Source of the DNA: Cryobacterium algoritolerans
GTDB taxonomy: Bacteria > Actinomycetota > Actinomycetes > Actinomycetales > Microbacteriaceae
Assembly: GCF_004402785.1 (NCBI RefSeq)
Contig: NZ_SOFP01000063.1
Span: 1-64,000 of the forward strand
Direction of reading: 5' to 3'
Length of the DNA stretch: 64,000 nt
Shown here: one piece after another, positions 1 to 8,247 of the stretch
How positions within the stretch are numbered: position 1 is the stretch's first letter
How the letters are laid out: the number at the start of each line of letters is the position of its first letter
Translations under genes and position numbers: made by a program
The notes under the pieces: model-generated
Told to the model about the DNA's origin: nothing
The model's database searches: none
Seen by the model: only the letters and a program-made list of their open reading frames with translations

Positions 1-64
1 CATCGCGACCGGCCCCGCCCGGAGCGCGAGCCCATCGCGACCAGTCCCGCCCGGAGCCCGCGCC
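1..64. repeat. 32-bp tandem repeat, two copies
   Basis: Two adjacent imperfect 32-bp units begin at 1 and 33, both starting CATCGCGACC and both containing CCCGCCCGGAGC. They differ at a handful of positions. The element runs into the window edge, so more copies may lie upstream. No gene overlaps it; GC-rich sequence continues to about 110. Confidence 0.7.
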
Positions 65-139
65 CCCTTCCGCAGCCCGCGCCCGCCGGCGCGGGCGCGC
101 CCTGCCATTCAGGTAGCGGCGGCGGAGCATCCGTCCCGG

Positions 140-190
140 ACCGGCTCGACCACCGGGGGTGCGGGGTCTCGACGGGCTCGAACAGCGGAG
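140..190. repeat. CTCGAC-type intergenic repeat, copy A
   Basis: The stretch contains GGCTCGACCACCGG and GGTCTCGACGGGCTCGA. The same words recur after the heliorhodopsin gene at 1066-1119, so the gene is flanked by two copies. Such CTCGAC-rich short repeats are, from memory, common between genes in Microbacteriaceae; function unknown. Confidence 0.5.
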
Positions 191-247
191 GGGCCGAGAT
201 CGGATCAATGCTAGGTTGGCCCCAATATCAGGCGAGGGAGGCCAATC

Positions 248-1051
248 ATGGCGAAGAAGACATACACCTCCGACCAGCAGATCGACCGGCTGAGGGTTTA
301 CAACCTCGTCGCGGGGAGCCTGCACCTTCTCCAAGCCATCGGCTTCGCGATCGTGCTCACGATGCTCAGTTCGCAAGTTCTCTTCGCCGTCACAGCCGAC
401 TACCTGGCCGGTCCTCCCGGAGTCCCCATACCGCCCGAGCGTGTCACGGTGTTCGAAGTGAACATCGGGATCGGCGTGGTGGCGTTCCTGGCGTTGAGCG
501 CGTTCTTCCATTTCCTCATCTCGAGCCCCTGGTTCTTCGGCCGGTACAAGGGCGGGCTGCTGCAGAGCCGCAACTACTTCCGCTGGACCGAATACTCGCT
601 GAGCTCCTCAATCATGATCTGGCTGATTCTGGCCATCAACGGCGTGACCGACATCGCGGCGCTGTTCGCCGTCTTCGCGGTGAACGCCGCGATGATCCTG
701 TTCGGTGCCCTGCAAGAGAAGTACGAGCAGCCGGGATCCGGCGGAATGCTGCCGTTCATCTTCGGGTCAATGGTGGGCATCGTGCCCTGGATCCTGATTC
801 TGATCTACTTTCTCCGGCCGGGCAGCGCGAACGAGGTTGCGGCGCCCGGTTTCGTCGTCGGCATCGTCATCTCGCTCTTCGTCTTCTTCAACACCTTTGC
901 CATCAACCAGTGGTTGCAGTACAAGCAGGTCGGAAAGTGGAAGAGCTATCTTCAGGGGGAGCGCACGTACATCACGCTGAGCCTGGTCGCCAAGACAGCC
1001 CTGGCCTGGCAGGTCTTCTCGGGGGCGATCATTCCCGCGATAACGGGCTGA
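248..1051 (+). CDS. Heliorhodopsin
   Basis: A 267-residue seven-helix membrane protein of the heliorhodopsin family: retinal-binding, light-sensing, inverted in the membrane relative to type 1 rhodopsins, with no established ion-pumping role in most members. The retinal Schiff-base lysine is Lys249 in SLVAKTALAW in the last helix. Glu115 in RWTEYSLSSS matches the counterion Glu107 of the reference protein 48C12, and His26 and His88 match its His23 and His80. Start: ATG with GAGGGAGG at 234-241, six bases upstream. No retinal synthesis (brp/blh, crt) genes lie in this window. A DsbA/FrnE-type gene follows on the same strand after a 106-bp repeat-bearing gap. The family call is firm; the physiological role is not known. 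Confidence 0.95.
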   Translation: MAKKTYTSDQQIDRLRVYNLVAGSLHLLQAIGFAIVLTMLSSQVLFAVTADYLAGPPGVPIPPERVTVFEVNIGIGVVAFLALSAFFHFLISSPWFFGRYKGGLLQSRNYFRWTEYSLSSSIMIWLILAINGVTDIAALFAVFAVNAAMILFGALQEKYEQPGSGGMLPFIFGSMVGIVPWILILIYFLRPGSANEVAAPGFVVGIVISLFVFFNTFAINQWLQYKQVGKWKSYLQGERTYITLSLVAKTALAWQVFSGAIIPAITG

Positions 1052-1065
1052 CCGGGCGGGGCTCT

Positions 1066-1119
1066 GGTCTCGACAGGCTCGACCACCGGCGGCTCGACCA
1101 GTGGCGGCTCGACCTCCGG
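1066..1119. repeat. CTCGAC-type intergenic repeat, copy B
   Basis: Three GGCTCGACC words lie within about 45 bp (GGTCTCGACAGGCTCGACC, then GGCTCGACCAGTGG and GGCTCGACCTCCGG). This is the second copy of the repeat seen at 140-190. It sits just upstream of the FrnE-like gene start. Confidence 0.5.
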
Positions 1120-1157
1120 GACGGGAATACTGGGGCGCGCCGCCGGTTGGCATCAGA

Positions 1158-1817
1158 GTGAGCGAAACCATCAAAGTAGACATCTGGTCCGACGTGCAGT
1201 GCCCCTGGTGCTACATCGGAAAGCGCAAATTCGAGGCCGGCGCGGCCCTCTTCGACGGTGACGTCGAGGTCGAATACCACAGCTTCGAATTGGCGCCCGA
1301 TACCCCAGTCGACTTCGACGGCAGCCCGGTCGACTACCTTAGCCAGCGAAAGGGCCTGCCCGTGGCGCAGGTCGAGGAGATGCTCGAGCGGGTCACCGGG
1401 ATCGCCGAAAGCGTCGGCCTGCACTACGACTACGACTCCGTGCACCAGACGAACACTGTTATCTCGCACGAGCTGCTCCACTACGCAAAGGCGCACGGGC
1501 GCCAGCTCGACATGAAGGAACGACTGCTCAAGGCATATTTCGTCGATGGCCTGCACGTGGGCCGGATCGAAGATCTCGCCGACCTTGCCGCCGAAATCGG
1601 CCTCGACCGCGCCGACGTCGTCAGATCGCTCACCGACCACGCCTACCTCGATGATGTCAAGGCCGACGTCGCACAGGCCAACGCGTACGGTATCCAGGGA
1701 GTTCCCTTCTTCGTCATCGAGGGGAAGTACGGGATTTCCGGAGCCCAGGACCCTGATACCTTTGCGCAGGCGCTCAGCCAGGCATCCGCTGAAAAATCCA
1801 AGGAGAAGAACAAATGA
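1158..1817 (+). CDS. DsbA-family oxidoreductase, FrnE-like
   Basis: A 219-residue cytoplasmic thioredoxin-fold protein of the DsbA/FrnE family, usually involved in thiol-disulfide exchange and oxidative stress. Evidence: N-terminal VDIWSDVQCPWCYIGK with the redox motif CPWC, a helical insertion, and the cis-Pro region GIQGVPFFVIEGKYGISGAQ near the C-terminus. No signal peptide. GTG at 1158 is chosen because the family begins immediately before the first strand; an upstream in-frame ATG at 1101 would add 19 residues made of repeat DNA. The stop overlaps the next small gene by four bases (ATGA), so the two are probably translated together. Confidence 0.9.
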   Translation: MSETIKVDIWSDVQCPWCYIGKRKFEAGAALFDGDVEVEYHSFELAPDTPVDFDGSPVDYLSQRKGLPVAQVEEMLERVTGIAESVGLHYDYDSVHQTNTVISHELLHYAKAHGRQLDMKERLLKAYFVDGLHVGRIEDLADLAAEIGLDRADVVRSLTDHAYLDDVKADVAQANAYGIQGVPFFVIEGKYGISGAQDPDTFAQALSQASAEKSKEKNK

Positions 1818-1933
1818 CCGAACAGACCACCACGGCCGAGGCGACCACCCCGGCAGCGACACCGGTTCCTACCATCGAACTCCTCGGTGAGGCCGGCGGC
1901 GGATGTTGCGGCGGCGGCTCCTGCGGGATCTGA
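1814..1933 (+). CDS. 39-residue Cys/Gly-rich small protein
   Basis: A short reading frame starts in the ATGA overlap with the FrnE-like gene and encodes 39 residues: a Thr/Ala/Pro-rich N-terminus, then LLGEAGGGCCGGGSCGI at the C-terminus with three cysteines. The overlap, the good spacing after AAGGAGAAG at 1799-1807, and the strong hairpin 18 bases after the stop all support a real, coupled gene. The CC-GGG-SC tail could bind a metal or be a thiol substrate of the adjacent CPWC enzyme, which is inference. I do not recognise a named family. Confidence 0.7.
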   Translation: MTEQTTTAEATTPAATPVPTIELLGEAGGGCCGGGSCGI

Positions 1934-1950
1934 ACACTGCGCTCGTCCCA

Positions 1951-1984
1951 CCGCTCGACGCCCCATCATGCGGGCGTCGAGCGG
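1951..1984 (+). terminator. Rho-independent-like hairpin
   Basis: A perfect 13-bp stem (1951-1963 pairing with 1972-1984) with an 8-base loop ends the heliorhodopsin-FrnE-small peptide group. It has no T run, as is common in high-GC actinobacteria. Confidence 0.7.
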
Positions 1985-2014
1985 TATCGCCCGAGTCTGG
2001 GAGAATTGAACGAA

Positions 2015-3190
2015 ATGACTCCTGAAATTGCGACCAGCCGGGCCGCGCCGCTCTCGATCGGCCCCCTCACGCTTGATGTCCCCGTTGTGCTCGCACCGAT
2101 GGCCGGCATCACCAACACCGCGTTCCGCAGGCTCTGCCGTGAATTCGGTGCCGGGCTCTACGTCAGCGAGATGATTACCTCCCGCGCGCTCGTCGAACGC
2201 ACACCGGAATCCATGCGCCTGATCAACCATCACGAGAGCGAAACCACCCGGTCGATCCAGCTCTACGGGGTCGACCCCAAGACCGTGTCCGACGCGGTCA
2301 CCATGCTTGTCGCCGAAGACCGGGCCGATCACATTGACCTCAACTTTGGCTGTCCGGTGCCCAAGGTCACCCGCAAGGGAGGCGGAGCGGCCCTCCCGTG
2401 GAAGCTCGGCCTGTTCCGGCAGATTGTCGAAGCCGCAGTGATCGCGGCCGGCGCCGTCCCGGTCACGGTGAAGATGCGCAAGGGCATCGACTCCGACCAC
2501 CTCACCTACCTCGAGGCAGGAAAGGCAGCCGAAGGCGCGGGCGTCTCAGCGATCGCGCTCCATGCCCGTACTGCCTCGGAGCACTACTCCGGCGTGGCCG
2601 ACTGGTCGGCGATCACGACCCTGAAGAACACCATCACGAGCGTGCCGGTGCTCGGCAACGGTGACATCTGGTCCGCCGACGACGCCCTGCGTATGGTTGC
2701 GGAGACCGGCTGCGACGGCGTTGTCGTCGGCCGCGGTTGTCTCGGGCGACCGTGGCTGTTCGGCGACCTCGCTGCTGCCTTCCGAGGCCAGTGCGCAGGG
2801 GAGGAGATCGCCCTGATCCAGCCGAACCTCGGCCGCGTTGCCGAGACCTTCCGTCGGCATGCCGAGTTGCTCACCGAATTCTTCGACAGTGAAGAGCGCG
2901 CCTGCCGCGACATCCGCAAGCACGTCGCCTGGTACTTCAAGGGCTACCCGGTCGGCGGGGACCTGCGGGCGAGCCTCGCCTCGGTCGTGTCGCTGGCACA
3001 GTTGGACGATTTGCTCGGCACCCTGGACTGGCAGCAGGAATATCCCGGCGCCGGCGCCGAGGGGCCGCGCGGCCGGGCCGGAAGCCCGAAGAAGACCTCG
3101 CTGCCAGAACACTGGCTCGATTCCCGGGAGATCGTCGGCGCGGAGAGGGCAAACCTGACGGAGGGCGAAGGGGACACCAGCGGTGGCTAA
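2015..3190 (+). CDS. dusB: tRNA-dihydrouridine synthase (DusB type)
   Basis: FMN-dependent enzyme that reduces uridines in the D-loop of tRNA. The 391-residue protein shows the family markers VVLAPMAGITNTAFRRLC near the N-terminus, LNFGCPVPKVTRKGGGAAL with the catalytic Cys, VTVKMRKG, and the FMN-phosphate loop LGNGDIW followed by GVVVGRGCLGRPWLF. ATG 2015 is preferred over a TTG at 2006 because GGGAGAA at 1999-2005 is correctly spaced only for the ATG. The gene overlaps dgt by 8 bases, a layout frequent in actinobacteria. Confidence 0.95.
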   Translation: MTPEIATSRAAPLSIGPLTLDVPVVLAPMAGITNTAFRRLCREFGAGLYVSEMITSRALVERTPESMRLINHHESETTRSIQLYGVDPKTVSDAVTMLVAEDRADHIDLNFGCPVPKVTRKGGGAALPWKLGLFRQIVEAAVIAAGAVPVTVKMRKGIDSDHLTYLEAGKAAEGAGVSAIALHARTASEHYSGVADWSAITTLKNTITSVPVLGNGDIWSADDALRMVAETGCDGVVVGRGCLGRPWLFGDLAAAFRGQCAGEEIALIQPNLGRVAETFRRHAELLTEFFDSEERACRDIRKHVAWYFKGYPVGGDLRASLASVVSLAQLDDLLGTLDWQQEYPGAGAEGPRGRAGSPKKTSLPEHWLDSREIVGAERANLTEGEGDTSGG

Positions 3191-4430
3191 CGAAACCGGG
3201 TACAGCAGCAACGACGAGGAACGTTGGCTGCCGGAGGTGCACGGCTCGCGCCGCAGCGATTTCGCGCGCGACCGCGCCCGGCTCCTGCACTCCAGCGCCC
3301 TGCGCCGCCTCGCGGCCAAGACCCAGGTGCTCAGCCCGACCGCGGGCCTCGACTTCGCCCGCAACCGACTCACTCATTCGCTCGAGGTCGCCCAGATCGG
3401 ACGTGAGCTCGCGCTCCGGTTGGGACTCGATCCCGACATCGTCGACACAGCCTGCCTCGCGCACGACATCGGGCATCCGCCGTTCGGTCACAACGGGGAA
3501 AAGGCGCTTAACGGGTGGTCCCTGGACATCGGTGGCTTCGAGGGCAACGCGCAGACCCTGCGGCTTCTTACCCGGCTCGAGCCGAAGGTCTTCGGCGACG
3601 ACGGCCGCAGCTACGGGCTGAACCTGACGCGGGCCAGCCTCGACGCCAGCTGCAAATACCCGTGGCCGGAGGACTCTTCGGTCGCCGATCCCAGCGGGCG
3701 CGCCAAATTTGGTTTCTACCAGGGCGATAGCGCCGCCTTCGAATGGATGCGCGCCGGTGCTGCCGAGCGCCGGCTCTGCATCGAGGCCCAGGTGATGGAC
3801 CTGTCCGACGACATCGCCTACTCCGTGCATGATTTCGAAGACGCCGTGGTCAACGGGTATTTGGACATCGCCGAACTTGGCGACCGGGCCAGTACCGAAC
3901 TCGTCTCTTCGATGCACTCCTGGATCGGCGGTGCCGTCTCCCACGCCGAACTGGCGCTCGCCTACGACCGGCTGGGCGCCCTCGATTACTGGTTACATGG
4001 CTGGACCGCCGGCCGTCGCGACCAGGGCCGGCTGAAGAACCTCACCAGCCAGCTGATCGGCCGATTCTCCGGCGCAGCGGTGCGTGCCACCCGCCAGGCC
4101 TACTCGGGGGAGCAGCTCATCCGATTCGGGGCTCAGGTGGTCGTACCGCGCGAGGTCCAGGCGGAGATCGCGGTGCTCAAGGGCATCGTGGCCGCCTTCG
4201 TGATGTCGAAGAACACTCGCCAGCCGATCTACCAGCAGCAGCGGCAGGTGCTCACCCTGCTTGCCGAGCGCCTCAACGCCACCGGCGACGAGCACCTCGA
4301 CGCCGGGTTCCGCGAGGACTGGCACGCGGCCGCGGACGACGCAGCCCGCAAGCGCGTGGTCGTCGACCAGGTTGCCAGCCTCACCGACCAGTCCGCGCTG
4401 GCCTGGTACGAACGTCTTGTGCAGAACTGA
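3183..4430 (+). CDS. dgt: Deoxyguanosinetriphosphate triphosphohydrolase
   Basis: HD-domain dNTPase that splits dGTP (and often other dNTPs) to deoxynucleoside and triphosphate, controlling nucleotide pools. Signatures: RNRLTHSLEVAQIGREL, then LAHDIGHPPFGHNGEKAL carrying the metal-binding HD pair, and DLSDDIAYSVHDFEDAV with the later conserved Asp. Length 415 residues is normal. The GTG start at 3183 lies inside the end of dusB, so translation is probably coupled. dnaG follows 25 bases later. Confidence 0.95.
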   Translation: MANETGYSSNDEERWLPEVHGSRRSDFARDRARLLHSSALRRLAAKTQVLSPTAGLDFARNRLTHSLEVAQIGRELALRLGLDPDIVDTACLAHDIGHPPFGHNGEKALNGWSLDIGGFEGNAQTLRLLTRLEPKVFGDDGRSYGLNLTRASLDASCKYPWPEDSSVADPSGRAKFGFYQGDSAAFEWMRAGAAERRLCIEAQVMDLSDDIAYSVHDFEDAVVNGYLDIAELGDRASTELVSSMHSWIGGAVSHAELALAYDRLGALDYWLHGWTAGRRDQGRLKNLTSQLIGRFSGAAVRATRQAYSGEQLIRFGAQVVVPREVQAEIAVLKGIVAAFVMSKNTRQPIYQQQRQVLTLLAERLNATGDEHLDAGFREDWHAAADDAARKRVVVDQVASLTDQSALAWYERLVQN

Positions 4431-4455
4431 CAATGGGCAGGACTAGCATTCAGCT

Positions 4456-6339
4456 ATGGCTGGCCTGATTCGACAAAACGACATCGAAGAGGTCAAGGCC
4501 CGCACGAACATCGCGGACATTGTCGGCGACTACGTCACTCTGAAGTCCGCCGGAGTCGGCTCGATGAAGGGCCTGTGCCCCTTCCACGACGAGCGCAGCC
4601 CGAGCTTCCACGTGCGTCCCCAGGTCGGTTTCTACCACTGCTTCGGCTGCGGCGAAAGCGGCGACGTCTACTCATTCCTGCAGAAGATGGACCACGTCAG
4701 TTTCAGCGAGGCCGTCGAACGTCTTGCCGCCCGAGTGGGGATCGAACTGCACTACGAGGGTGGCGGGGATGCACCCGACCACACTAACCGGTCCCGCCTC
4801 TACGCGGCCAATCAGGCGGCCGCTGAGTTCTTCGTCGAACGTCTCGGCAGCGCTGGGGCCCTGGTAGGCCGCAACTTCCTTGGGGAACGCGGCTTCGATT
4901 CCCAGGCCGCGGCCCTCTTCGGCGTCGGATTCGCTCCCAAGAGCTGGGACGAACTGACCAACCATCTCCGCGGCAGGGGTTACACGACCGAGGAACTGAC
5001 CCTCGCCGGCCTCGTTTCCAGCCGCGAGGGATCAACCGGGGTGTACGACCGTTTCCGAGGGAGGCTCGTCTGGCCGATCCGCGACATCACGGGGCAGACC
5101 ATCGGCTTCGGTGCCCGCAAGCTGCTCGACGACGATAAAGGCCCCAAATACCTCAACACGCCAGAGACGCCGATCTACCACAAGGCCCAGGTGCTCTACG
5201 GGCTCGACCTCGCCAAACGCGACATCTCGCGCAACCACCAGGTCGTCGTCGTCGAGGGCTACACCGACGTCATGGCCTGCCATCTCGCCGGGGTGACCAC
5301 CGCCGTCGCCACCTGCGGGACCTCCTTCGGTGTTGACCATATCAAGGTGCTTCGCCGCGTCCTCGGTGACGACAGCGGGGTCGGCGAGGTCGTGTTCACC
5401 TTCGACCCGGATGCCGCCGGCCAGAAGGCGGCGGTGCGCGCCTTCAGTGAGGAACAGCGCTTCTCCGCCCAAACATTCGTTGCGGTCGCCCCCGAGGGCC
5501 TCGACCCGTGCGACCTGCGCCTTCACCGCGGTGACGACGCGGTGCGTCGACTCGTCGATTCGAAGAAGCCGATGTTTGAGTTCATGATTCGGCAGTTGCT
5601 CGGCCAGTACAACCTCGACACCGTGGAAGGGCGGGTCGGGGCGTTGCGCCAGGCCGCTCCGCTCGTCGCCGACATCCGTGACCCTGCCCTCCGTCCCGGC
5701 TACACGCACGAGCTGGCGCGCATGCTTGGCATTGAACTGGGCGAGGTCGCCAGGGCCGTCTCGACCTCGTTGTCGCGCGCCCGCTCCGCCGGCGCCGGTA
5801 ATTCCGCGGGGCAGGGCCGGGACGGCACGCGTCACGACGGCACGGTGGAAACCCAGCGCGAGCAACCGTTCTCGATGACCAACCTGTCGACAGACCCCGT
5901 CACCCGGCTGGAACGGGACGGGTTGATGGCCATGCTCCAGCGCCCGGTCCTGGTCGGTGCAGACCTGATCCAGCGCGCCGTCCTGACGAGCTTCGCCCAG
6001 CCCTCACTCGCGGTGGTGCGGGACGCAATCGCGGCCAACCTCGAGCACCACGACACCCCCGACTGGCTCGACCGGATCGTGGCCGACGTGCCGCCCCCGC
6101 TGGAGAACCTGGTCAAGGAACTGGCCATGGCCCCGCTGCCCGAGCGCAGCGAGCGGGAAATCAGCCGGTATGTTCGCGACATCACGGTCGCCCTCGTGGA
6201 CAAGGACCTGCTCCGCCAGAAGGCCGAACTGCTCGGCCGGCTGCAGCGGGCGGATGCCGCCAACCGTGAGGTTTACGTTGCGCTCCAACGCGAATTGGTT
6301 CGAGTCGAGGCCGAACGGCGCAACCTCCGCGAGGACTAG
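4456..6339 (+). CDS. dnaG: DNA primase
   Basis: Makes RNA primers for replication. The 627-residue protein has the N-terminal zinc ribbon (GLCPFHDERSPSFHV ... YHCFGCGESGD, residues about 38-70), the RNA polymerase/TOPRIM core (VVVEGYTDVMACHLAG and later FDPDAAGQKAA), and a C-terminal helical DnaB-interaction region. A low-complexity Ala/Gly/Arg linker lies around residues 440-480. It is the last gene of the dusB-dgt-dnaG group. Confidence 0.97.
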   Translation: MAGLIRQNDIEEVKARTNIADIVGDYVTLKSAGVGSMKGLCPFHDERSPSFHVRPQVGFYHCFGCGESGDVYSFLQKMDHVSFSEAVERLAARVGIELHYEGGGDAPDHTNRSRLYAANQAAAEFFVERLGSAGALVGRNFLGERGFDSQAAALFGVGFAPKSWDELTNHLRGRGYTTEELTLAGLVSSREGSTGVYDRFRGRLVWPIRDITGQTIGFGARKLLDDDKGPKYLNTPETPIYHKAQVLYGLDLAKRDISRNHQVVVVEGYTDVMACHLAGVTTAVATCGTSFGVDHIKVLRRVLGDDSGVGEVVFTFDPDAAGQKAAVRAFSEEQRFSAQTFVAVAPEGLDPCDLRLHRGDDAVRRLVDSKKPMFEFMIRQLLGQYNLDTVEGRVGALRQAAPLVADIRDPALRPGYTHELARMLGIELGEVARAVSTSLSRARSAGAGNSAGQGRDGTRHDGTVETQREQPFSMTNLSTDPVTRLERDGLMAMLQRPVLVGADLIQRAVLTSFAQPSLAVVRDAIAANLEHHDTPDWLDRIVADVPPPLENLVKELAMAPLPERSEREISRYVRDITVALVDKDLLRQKAELLGRLQRADAANREVYVALQRELVRVEAERRNLRED

Positions 6340-6518
6340 GCATCCCGGTCCGCCACTGCCTCCCGTGAGGTTCGGCGCTACATTGCAGCTCGGTAAAGAT
6401 GCTCCTACCTTGCCGGACGAATCGCGCATTCTGTGCTATTTCTTTCCTAACAGCTATGCCGGGTGACGCGCTTGTCGTCGCCCGTGCCTGGATTTTTCAG
6501 AGGAAGAGGCTCACGGAT

Positions 6519-8150
6519 ATGGCATTCTCATCCACTCCCCGCGCTCGAGGGCTCAGCGCCGCAGCAGTAGTAGCTGTCGCCGCGCTGGCCATGACGGGTT
6601 GCTCCGCAGGTGGAACCAGCGGCGGGACGACCGGCGGCGCGATCACGATCGGCACGACCGACAAGATCACCACGCTCGACCCGGCCGGTTCGTACGACAA
6701 CGGGTCGTTCGCCGTCCAGAACCAGGTCTTCCCGTTCCTGATGAACACCCCGTACGGCAGCCCGGATGTCCAGCCGGACATTGCGACCAAAGCCGAGTTC
6801 ACCGCACCGACCGAGTACACGGTAACCCTCAAGAAGGGCCTCAAGTTCGCCAACGGCCATGACCTGACCAGCTCGGACGTGAAGTTCAGTTTCGACCGCC
6901 AGCTCAAGATCGCCGACAGCAACGGTCCGTCGTCGCTGCTCTACAACCTCGACAGCACCGAGGCGAAGGACCCGACCACGGTGGTGTTCCACCTCAAGGC
7001 CGCCGACGACCAGATCTTTCCGCAGATCCTGACCAGCCCCGCCGGCCCGATCGTCGACGAGGAATCCTTCTCGGCCACCGCGATCACGCCGGACAACGAC
7101 ATCGTCAAGGCCAAGGCCTTTGCCGGCCAGTACGTGCTGACCAGCTATGACTTCAACAACCTGCTCTCCTACAAGGCCAACAAGGACTACCAGGGTCTCC
7201 TGGGAGCGGCGAAGACCGACGTCGTCAACGTCAAGTACTACTCCGACTCGTCCAATCTGAAGCTCGACGTGCAGGAAGGCAACATCGACGTCGCGTTCCG
7301 CAGCCTCTCGGCAACCGACATCGACAACCTGCGCGGCAATAAGAAGGTCAAGGTCGTCGACGGCCCCGGCGGCGAGATCCGCTACATCGTCTTCAACTTC
7401 GACGCCCAGCCGTACGGCGCGAAGACGCCGGAGGCCGACCCGGCCAAGGCTCTCGCTGTGCGTGTCGCCGTTGCCGACGTCGTCGACCGCGCGGAGATCG
7501 CCAAGCAGGTCTACAAAGGCACCTACACGCCGCTTTACTCCTACGTTCCGGACGGCCTCACCGGCGCCACCGAGTCTCTCAAGGGACTCTACGGAGACGG
7601 TTCGGGTAAGCCGGACGTTGCCAAGGCGAAGGCGTCGCTCGCCGCCGCTGGCGTCACGACCCCGATCACGCTCAACCTGCAGTACAACACGGATCACTAC
7701 GGCCCGGGTTCGAGCGACGAGTACGCGTTGATCAAGGACCAGCTGGACAAATCCGGCCTGTTCACGGTCAACCTGCAGTCGACCGAGTACGTGCAGTATG
7801 TGAAGGACCGTACCGCCGACGTCTACCCCGTCTACCAGCTCGGCTGGTTCCCGGACTACTCCGACGCAGACAATTACCTGACGCCGTTCTTCCTCACGGA
7901 GAACTTCATCAAGAACCACTACAGCGACCCGGCAGTCAACGACCTGATCCTCAAGCAGGCTGTCACGGTGGACCCGACGGCGCGCACCGCCCTGATCAAG
8001 GAGATCCAGGACAAGGTCGCGGCCCAGCTGCCGACCGTGCCGCTGCTCCAGGGCGCCCAGGTGGCAGTCACCGGAACGAACGTGACTGGAACCCAGACGA
8101 CGTTGGACGCGTCGTTCAAGTTCCGTTACGCGGCACTGGCGAAAGGTTAG
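6519..8150 (+). CDS. ABC importer substrate-binding lipoprotein (peptide/nickel family)
   Basis: Solute-binding protein of the SBP_bac_5 (DppA/OppA/NikA) family, 543 residues, anchored outside the membrane by a lipid on the Cys of LAMTGCS. The ATG at 6519 follows AGGAAGAGG (6501-6509) with a nine-base gap; upstream in-frame starts would place extra sequence before the signal peptide. Family signature regions include KITTLDPAGSYDNGSF, KGLKFANGHDLTSSDVKFSFDR and QLGWFPDYSDADNY. It is the first gene of an importer operon; the hairpin after it probably reduces expression of the downstream permeases relative to the binding protein. Substrate likely a peptide, not determinable from sequence. Confidence 0.93.
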   Translation: MAFSSTPRARGLSAAAVVAVAALAMTGCSAGGTSGGTTGGAITIGTTDKITTLDPAGSYDNGSFAVQNQVFPFLMNTPYGSPDVQPDIATKAEFTAPTEYTVTLKKGLKFANGHDLTSSDVKFSFDRQLKIADSNGPSSLLYNLDSTEAKDPTTVVFHLKAADDQIFPQILTSPAGPIVDEESFSATAITPDNDIVKAKAFAGQYVLTSYDFNNLLSYKANKDYQGLLGAAKTDVVNVKYYSDSSNLKLDVQEGNIDVAFRSLSATDIDNLRGNKKVKVVDGPGGEIRYIVFNFDAQPYGAKTPEADPAKALAVRVAVADVVDRAEIAKQVYKGTYTPLYSYVPDGLTGATESLKGLYGDGSGKPDVAKAKASLAAAGVTTPITLNLQYNTDHYGPGSSDEYALIKDQLDKSGLFTVNLQSTEYVQYVKDRTADVYPVYQLGWFPDYSDADNYLTPFFLTENFIKNHYSDPAVNDLILKQAVTVDPTARTALIKEIQDKVAAQLPTVPLLQGAQVAVTGTNVTGTQTTLDASFKFRYAALAKG

Positions 8151-8187
8151 TCCGCCAAGCGGCTAGAGTTTTTCTAATTTGAAATCC

Positions 8188-8222
8188 GGGGGCACCCAGC
8201 AGTTCCATCGCTGGGTGCCCCC
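8188..8222 (+). terminator. Strong hairpin between binding protein and permease genes
   Basis: A perfect 13-bp GC-rich stem (8188-8200 with 8210-8222) and 9-base loop, followed by GACCCTTT. Placed inside an ABC operon, such stem-loops commonly act as partial terminators or 3-prime mRNA stabilisers. Confidence 0.75.
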
Positions 8223-8247
8223 GACCCTTTCCAATCGTTAGGCAGGC

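Noticed and set aside
4456-6339. dnaG region considered as replication origin neighbourhood
   Set aside because: No dnaA, dnaN or DnaA-box cluster is present; dnaG with dgt and dusB is an ordinary actinobacterial locus.
6528-7919. 463-codon minus-strand frame opposite the solute-binding protein
   Set aside because: No domain, Val/Leu/Arg/Asp shadow composition, and the plus strand has a lipobox and full family match.
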